A stretch of 64,000 nucleotides of DNA from Acidobacteria bacterium Mor1. Lineage in GTDB: Bacteria; Acidobacteriota; Polarisedimenticolia; Polarisedimenticolales; Polarisedimenticolaceae. Where the stretch lies: positions 5,082,830 to 5,146,829 of the forward strand of contig CP011806.1 in NCBI GenBank assembly GCA_001664505.1. The letters are read 5' to 3'. Every line of letters starts with the position of its first letter. The first letter of the stretch is position 1. Positions 60,801-64,000 of the stretch are shown in pieces. The notes beneath the pieces were generated by a model, which was not told where the DNA came from, did no database searches, and saw only the letters and a program-made list of their open reading frames with translations. The position numbers were made by a program, and so were the translations under genes.

Positions 60801-63568
60801 GTTCCCGCGCCGGTGGCGTTCACGATGTTGAAGCTCTGGAAGCCCAGGCCACGGGTGCTCCAGGCGCTTCCCGGAGTGGTGTTCACCGTGATGCCGGCAC
60901 CACCTTCGGCAGCAAAGGCCGTATCCCCCAGGTTCGTCACCGCCGGCAAGCCGAGGCTGCTGCCGGCGTGGGCGTCGAAGAAGGTGTATCCCCCGGTGGC
61001 GTCGATGTTGTTCAGCGCGCCCAGGGCGATGGAGCCGCCGTTCGCGTCGAACTGCACGAAGTCCTCGATGCGCTCGGGTGGCGTGATCGAGGTCAATCCC
61101 GACAGATCGATGGAGCCGCCGCTGGAGCTTTCGATCCGAACCTCGTTGACGCTTCCGGTGAGGTCGTTGAACGAGGCGTCCAGCGTCGCGACGTTGGCCA
61201 GATTCAGCACGCCGCCGTTGTGGGCGCGGATCAGGTGATCGAAGTTCGCGGCGGAGGCCGGAGTGGGGTTGGCCGCGATCGAGGTGAAGGCCGAGCCGTC
61301 GATCTGGCTGCCGGCGCCGTCGGCGGAGAACAACCAGAACGCTCCGCCGTAGCCGAGACCGGCCGACGAATAGGTGGCGTTCGTGCTGTTGACGGTGATC
61401 TGCCCGTCGCCGTCGGTGATGAACTGGGTGTCCTCGACGGTCGTCAGCCCGGGAAGGTCCAGGATGCTGCCCGCGTGGACGTCAAAGATCAGGCGGCCGC
61501 CGGTGCCGGGGATCGTGACCAGGGAGCCGAGATCCGCCGATCCGCCGCCCGCCAGGTCGAACTCGACGAAGTCCTCGAAACGTGCCGGCAGGGTCAGGCC
61601 GGTCAGGTTGCCGAGGTCGAGGGTCGCGCCGTCGGAAACCAGAAGGCTGTGGCCGCGGGCGCCGCCGCTGTTGTCGTCGAACCCGGCGTCGAGACTCTGG
61701 ACCGACGACAGGTCGATCAGGGTGCCGGCGCCGCTGGCGTCGACCAGGGTGTAGCTGCTCGTGTTGAGGTCCGCGCTGCTCCAGATGGCGCCGGACGTGG
61801 TGTTCGCCTGAATCGTTCCACCGAGTTCGGCGGCGAGTTGGGTGTTGTCCAGGTTGGTCAGCGCGGGAAGATCGAGCGTGCTGCCCGCGTGGACGTCGAG
61901 GAAGAAGCGCCCGCCGCCCGAGTCGAGGGAGCTCAGGCTGTCGAGCGAGATCGAGCCTCCGGCGAGGTCGAACTCGAACAGGTCATCGGTTCGTTGGGGT
62001 GCGGTGATCGAGGCCAGGCTCGACAGGTCGATCGACCCGCCCGAGCCGCTCTCCACGCGAAACTCGGTGACCCCGCCGCTCTGATCGTTGAACGAGGCAT
62101 CGATCTGGGTCACGTTGGACAGGTCGACCGAGCCGCCGTTCTGTGCGCGGATGATGTGGTCGTACAGGCCGGCCGCGGTCGTGGCATCGCTGGTGATGCC
62201 GGTGAAGCTGCGCCCGTCGATGGCGCTTCCCGCCCCGTCGGCGGAGAACAGCCAGAAGTTGCCGCTGTAGTTGAAGCCGCTGGACGAGTAGACGGCGCTG
62301 GACGCGTTGGCGCTTATCTGTCCGCCGCCGTCGACGATGAACTGGGTGTCCGCGACATTGCTGAGCGCGGGCAGATCGAGGCTGCTGCCGGCGTGCACAT
62401 CGAACAGCATTCGGCCGCCGGTTGCCGGGATGGTCGAGAGCGACGAGAGGTCCGCCGATCCGCCGCTACTCAGGTCGAGCTCGAGCACATCCTCGATTCG
62501 GGCCGGCAGCGTCAGGGCGCTCAGGTTCCCGAGGTCGAGGGAGGCGTCGTCGGACACGATCAGACTGTGGGTGCGCACCGAGCCGGTCTGATCGTCAAAG
62601 CCGGAGTCGAGACTGCTCACCGAGGAAAGGTCGACCACCGTTCCGCTGCCGCTTGCATTGACCAGATCGAAACTGCCGAAGTCCAGGCCCACGCTGGACC
62701 AGGCGGCCCCGCTGCTGGTGTTGGCGATGATGTCCCCGCCCCCTTCGGCGAAGAACTGTGCGTCGCCGAGCAGCGTCACCGAGGGCAGATTCAGGCTGCT
62801 GCCGGCGTGGACGTCCATCACGATCCGGCCGCCGTCTGCGGGAACCGAGGCGAGGGACGTGAGATCGATGGAACCCCCGTTCGAGACGTCGAGTTCTACC
62901 CAGTCCTCGCGCCGGGTCGGAAGGGTCACGCTGGCCAGGCTGTCCAGTTCGATGGCGCCGCCGTTGCTCGCCGCAACCCGATGAATGCGGACACTGCCGG
63001 TTCCGTCGTCGAAGCCGGCGTCCCAGCTGGTCACGGCCGAGAGATCCACGACGGTACCGGCGCCGTCGGCGGTGAGCACGTCGAAGGTCCCGCCCAGGCC
63101 GCTCGAGTCGTAGGAGGTGGCCCCCAGGCTTAGGTCGGAGCCCGACGCGGCGTCGAGCCGGGCTTCGTCGCCGGGGAAGGCGGCCGAGGTGGCCACCAGG
63201 TTTCCGCCGTCGCCGTCGACCAGTCCTTCGATGTCGGCGTTGCCGTTCACCGTCAGGAGGGTGGCGGCCGGAAACTGCAGGGTGGATCCGGTGCCCAGAG
63301 CGAGGGTCTCGACCCGGCAGTCGCCGGCCGCGGCCTGGTCGACCACCACCGTGCCCGAGCCGGCCGGGATCACCACGTCATAGTCGTCGACGCCGTTACA
63401 GGGCACCAGGTCCGGCGACCAGTTGGCCGCGGTGCTCCACAGATCGTCGGCGCCACCGTCGTCCCAGGTGACGGTCACGGTCTGGGCGGCCGCCGAGCCG
63501 GCCCCGAGCAACAGGGCGAGGCAGAGCAGGCCGTGCCGAAGCAGCCGGCGGTTGCGTAGAGGGGCCAT
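54866..63568 (-). CDS. Giant secreted repeat protein (2900 residues) with FG-GAP propeller, TSP3 and beta-helix domains
   Basis: A signal peptide ends in AAA-Gln. Residues 30-170 resemble the start of beta-strand adhesins (VTVTWDDGGADDLWSTAANW). Residues 171-1600 are tandem repeats: a 138-residue half unit, four units of 306-307, and a partial one. TSP3 repeats follow near 1856-1890. Then comes a seven-bladed FG-GAP propeller (about 1915-2410, DLNKDGIDDFIAGAPSYD to DVSDDGVRDVAVGAPGYD). Next are more TSP3 repeats, a parallel beta-helix-like region (about 2475-2775) and a C-terminal module ending WYYLITADDGNREGTLG and FTPCP. ATG 63568 has GAGGA and a promoter upstream; ATG 63682 is a weaker alternative. 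It is probably an adhesin or matrix protein. Confidence 0.88.
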   Translation of the reverse strand: MAPLRNRRLLRHGLLCLALLLGAGSAAAQTVTVTWDDGGADDLWSTAANWSPDLVPCNGVDDYDVVIPAGSGTVVVDQAAAGDCRVETLALGTGSTLQFPAATLLTVNGNADIEGLVDGDGGNLVATSAAFPGDEARLDAASGSDLSLGATSYDSSGLGGTFDVLTADGAGTVVDLSAVTSWDAGFDDGTGSVRIHRVAASNGGAIELDSLASVTLPTRREDWVELDVSNGGSIDLTSLASVPADGGRIVMDVHAGSSLNLPSVTLLGDAQFFAEGGGDIIANTSSGAAWSSVGLDFGSFDLVNASGSGTVVDLSSVSSLDSGFDDQTGSVRTHSLIVSDDASLDLGNLSALTLPARIEDVLELDLSSGGSADLSSLSTIPATGGRMLFDVHAGSSLDLPALSNVADTQFIVDGGGQISANASSAVYSSSGFNYSGNFWLFSADGAGSAIDGRSFTGITSDATTAAGLYDHIIRAQNGGSVDLSNVTQIDASFNDQSGGVTEFRVESGSGGSIDLSSLASITAPQRTDDLFEFDLAGGSISLDSLSSLDSGGGRFFLDVHAGSTLDLPALTNLDNTQLAAELGGTIQANTTSGAIWSSADLNTSSYTLVDASGAGTLIDLSSVQSLDAGFDDNSGGARGHSLLVSDGATLDLGNLTGLTLPARFEDFVEFDLAGGGSADLGSLVTIPGTGGRLIFDVHAGSILDLPGLTTVEDTQFITDGDGQITVNSTNATYSSAGLGYGGAFWLFSADGAGSQIDGSAFTSIAANPTPASAANFDHLIRAHNGGVLNLANVATLDASFNDLTGSVNEVRIESSSGGSIDLSGLTSITPPERIEDFVQFDANGGSIALGALNNIDATGGYTFFDAHAGSSLGLPAVTNLGDTAFAAEGGAGITVNTTPGSAWSTRGLGFQSFNIVNATGAGTVVDLSAIASLDAGFDDATGAVRGHTMAVSAGAQLDLGSLTGLTLPLRIEDFVELDLTGGGSADLSSLSTIPGTGGRLVFDVHGGSSLNLPAVTNVEDTQFISDGGGQITANASSATYSSAGLSYSGDFWLFSADGAGSLVDGRAFTSIAANPDTGAAANFDHLIRAHNGGALNLSNVLTLDASFNDFTGSANEVRVEASTGGTIDLASMTSIAPPQRVEDFVQFDADGGSITLTALSTIDATGGSTFFDAHGGSTLSLPSATLLGDTQFAADGGASVLVDTTPGAAWTTSGLNSGNFTIVNATGTGTLVDLSAIASLDASFDDSSGSARSHTMAVADGAMLDLGNLTGLTLPFRIEDFVELDLSGGGSADLSSLATIPGAGGRLVFDVHAGSSLDLPALASVEDTQFVVDGGGQITANQSSATYSSAGLSNSGAFWLFSADGAGSLIDGSAFSSIAANPDTGVAANFDHLIRAHNGGSLNLSGATLLDASFNDFTGSTNEVLIEVSGGGTVDLSSLALITPPQRQEDLVQFDLDGGSVDLSSLATIGLDGGRTFFDVHAGSSLDLPAATSLGDTQFAAEAGATITANTTTGASWNNSDLDFTNFDVAFATGAGTLIDLTAIGSLNAAFDDSTGSARFHAIRAADSASIDMRNLTDLTLPQRVEDVVRFEATGNSTLRLDGLSQYGGSGRLDVQVDSGSQAVVGRLAPPARLIVTVGQGASLTTSDVLDGPGFTSLSSITLSHADVTFDLSGTLDLGPDIVLDIDEAETSLQIGRDLRHAHDTETDVELEQAIVRMDGGGPQHLEAAGEDQGAVRPAAPNFGIGQLVAGTAGAATTVQLVDLQDNQNRSVDPNPVGGQSFEALYLLGLAPGTSNPEGASGLVLQGGSTLSIACIDTYVFDDAADATPMNLRDQLVAGSVNVIPFGDGFVQLDADFDGDGFPDCADNCPRTANPLQGDEDGDGIGDLCDVEVPLNDDETAQLIPGLLPGSETGTSVAAAGDLNKDGIDDFIAGAPSYDLSDGTVAAGAAAVYFGSADGNERSQPDLLFLGEAAHDRAGTAVFGDFDFDGDGCLDLVIGAEQVDRSDGDGDPGNDPATGGGKVYLIFFDPADPLFAAGSVLNLADVGTTIPGRVFVGAQNGDRAGAALAGGGQIDLGAGDEIAIGAPGRDPDAGRADAGSVYVIFDDPALPTGPITLDRIDVDIDGLVYDGAEAGAGLGSAVAFPGDVTGGPGDDIAMGAPFADNPLGVVDTGTVYVAEGGDLDRDTVEVCDVGRPGSGGPNGSQIFGTQAGEQLGGAVAGGGDNLVNGEADLLIGAPRFDFGAALDAGRVIQTASKLPTGLHAADAVGAPANDPAALPGIIYVGAEAGDRTGYAVAGLGDVTGNGFDDIAFGAPYADPRGAVDAGKVYLAEGQIPSTFNLGVAFLSEGFDGLQLIGTQPGERAGASLAGVGDVSDDGVRDVAVGAPGYDLVNPGDDDGAIYLVLDAPCPGCDTDLDGLPDPFDNCRFTPNADQLDGDGDDVGDVCDNCPLTANASQSDIDLDAVGDACDTNPVLIVSTDPADFPDFSSIQGAIGAGTESGTLIRILPGNGSAYAGASVNVGDTRSLTFEGVDDFMGLPPCIDGGASPALELRDIAAGAVTRIQNLCLQGAAGIVTDVPTRQRDLEFRDISGTAIDLIDADHSVQRIVVEAPVQRGIAVSVDATLELARARITGVTTTALEIDGLAGQGGGTATVINTLIDGGADAIDLLNDGQLDLRHATLADNSGFGIRNAAAAQVSYSILWNNTAGDLDGPACGNVSLSNACGCEAAADVICLDPLFDGDYGLLGGSPALEYVPDPATFAGEPCDDLDGGPRLEDFDGDGEARMDLGAREMRNAALTPGDVTGLTWTDNVTLVWDTEPSATSYRVYRDTVDSLSYGSFGSCAPGGLDPVDTDTQLTDTDVPPTGSAWYYLITADDGNREGTLGYARCAERSNFTPCP
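58964..62644 (-). repeat. Four tandem repeats of 918, 921, 921 and 921 bp inside the giant gene
   Basis: Units start where the protein reads GT(V/L)(V/I)DLS: 62644, 61726, 60805 and 59884. A partial fifth starts at 58963 and a half unit at 63058. Each unit holds two related modules of about 153 residues. One contains GGGSADLSSL and FWLFSADGAGS; the other contains DHLIRAHNGG and FFDAHAGSSL. DNA and protein periods agree and the units differ mainly by substitutions, so they arose by in-frame duplication. Confidence 0.9.
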
Positions 63569-63626
63569 CCACGTCCTCTCGGGGCAGGTCCGGGCGGGGC
63601 CTTGTCCGGCCCGGCCGGTCCTTTCG

Positions 63627-63655
63627 TGTATACGGGCAGCGGAGTTGGGGGTCAA
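63627..63655 (-). promoter_or_regulatory. Candidate promoter of the giant repeat-protein gene
   Basis: On the minus strand TTGACC (63655-63650, one mismatch), a 17-base spacer and TATACA (63632-63627). The start of transcription would be near 63620, about 52 bases before ATG 63568. The rest of the gap 63569-63827 shows no gene. Confidence 0.5.
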
Positions 63656-63827
63656 CGGGCTCGACAGGTTGATTGCTGACATCTGAAGTCCTCCCCAGGG
63701 CCGGATATCGCCCCGATCAACCAGCCATGCGCGAACCGGCCGCGAATCGCGCATTTTTTGTTGAGCCGCCGGGAAGCGGGGGGCCGGGAGGCCCGGGAGT
63801 CCTTTTCGGCGATAATCGGAGGCCGTC

Positions 63828-64000
63828 ATGAACGCCCACGATTCCGAACGTCTGGCCGAGCTCCTGAGCGAGGCCTCGGCCCGCCAGGGGAAGGCCCGGG
63901 AGGCCTTCCTCCGGGAGGCCTGCGCCCAGCGCCCGGACCTGCTGGCCGAGGTGCTGTCGCTGCTCGAACCGGACACCGAGGGGTTTCTGGAAGAGCCGGC
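63828..64000 (+). CDS. N-terminal part of a kinase-type protein, cut by the window end
   Basis: About 57 codons are visible. SERLAELLSEASARQGKARE, AFLREACAQRPDLLAEVLSL and LLEPDTEGFLEEP match the helical N-terminal region of Ser/Thr kinases such as the one at 31699, which has AFLDAECGDDVELRELVDKL and FLTPGE. GGAGG precedes the ATG and GATAAT lies eleven bases before it. The kinase domain itself is outside the window, so the call is inference from this homology. Confidence 0.6.
   Translation, partial: MNAHDSERLAELLSEASARQGKAREAFLREACAQRPDLLAEVLSLLEPDTEGFLEEP

Noticed and set aside
58964..62644. Regular repeats considered as a CRISPR-like or non-coding array
   Set aside because: Units are 918-921 bp, stay in one reading frame and encode a repeated protein segment.
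59633..63133. A plus-strand open frame of 1166 codons opposite the giant gene
   Set aside because: It mirrors the repeat period of the minus-strand gene, has no ribosome site or domain, and its Val/Gly/Ala-rich text is what a GC-rich coding strand gives when read backwards.

Overview
This is a GC-rich bacterial chromosome segment (about two-thirds G+C by eye), densely coded on both strands. I see no insertion sequence, phage gene, CRISPR array, rRNA or tRNA. The cell is Gram-negative: there is a TolC-type protein, a Wza-like export protein with an outer-membrane barrel, lipoproteins and an LptF/G-like permease. ECF sigma factors next to TPR-bearing Ser/Thr kinases, DUF4846 and DUF2330 proteins, and large secreted TSP3/FG-GAP proteins with a shared C-terminal module all suggest an Acidobacteriota lineage such as Thermoanaerobaculia. 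That assignment is inference; Myxococcota or a related candidate phylum is possible.

Layout. 1-4.8 kb: a three-gene type I-like exporter (ABC, HlyD, TolC) divergent from an NhaR-like LysR regulator. 4.8-9.4 kb: a GDPD lipoprotein, a secreted seven-bladed FG-GAP protein and an AbgT transporter. 9.5-12.7 kb: an operon for a secreted transglutaminase-like protein and a calcium-binding TSP3/MopE-type protein. 12.9-17.6 kb: an ABC-F ATPase, a zinc-finger RNase HI, a Wza-like export protein with a barrel partner, and YciH. 17.6-24 kb: a nuclease lipoprotein, then an operon of an orphan RnfD-like membrane protein, DUF2330, DUF4846 and a class A PBP. 24-29.7 kb: DUF3052, a RidA lipoprotein, a CocE-type hydrolase, a GNAT, a reduced LptF/G-like permease, YbaN and MddA. 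30-34.3 kb: ECF sigma with a putative anti-sigma, then ECF sigma with a TPR kinase. 34.4-41.7 kb: small proteins, a peptidase lipoprotein, DUF5996, an SGNH hydrolase, a sodium symporter with an extra 33-residue protein, and a PAS-GGDEF-PilZ protein. 41.9-48.9 kb: the RDD/SpoIIM and DUF58/MoxR/DUF4350/DUF4129 cluster, split into two convergent halves. 49-52 kb: phenylalanine hydroxylase, an isolated micro-transcript with a 27-residue ORF, and HupE/UreJ. 52-63.6 kb: a secreted metalloprotease-like protein and a 2900-residue secreted repeat protein. The window ends in the start of another kinase-type gene.

Most promising items: the giant two-level repeat protein and the C-terminal module it shares with other secreted proteins; the RnfD-like/DUF2330(CDPC)/DUF4846 operon; the micro-transcript at 50.15-50.39 kb; the symporter mini-protein with a leaderless-type promoter; and two ABC ATPases with degenerate catalytic sites, one of them degenerate in exactly one composite ATP site.

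All calls come from reading the sequence and translations. No database search, alignment or structure prediction was run.
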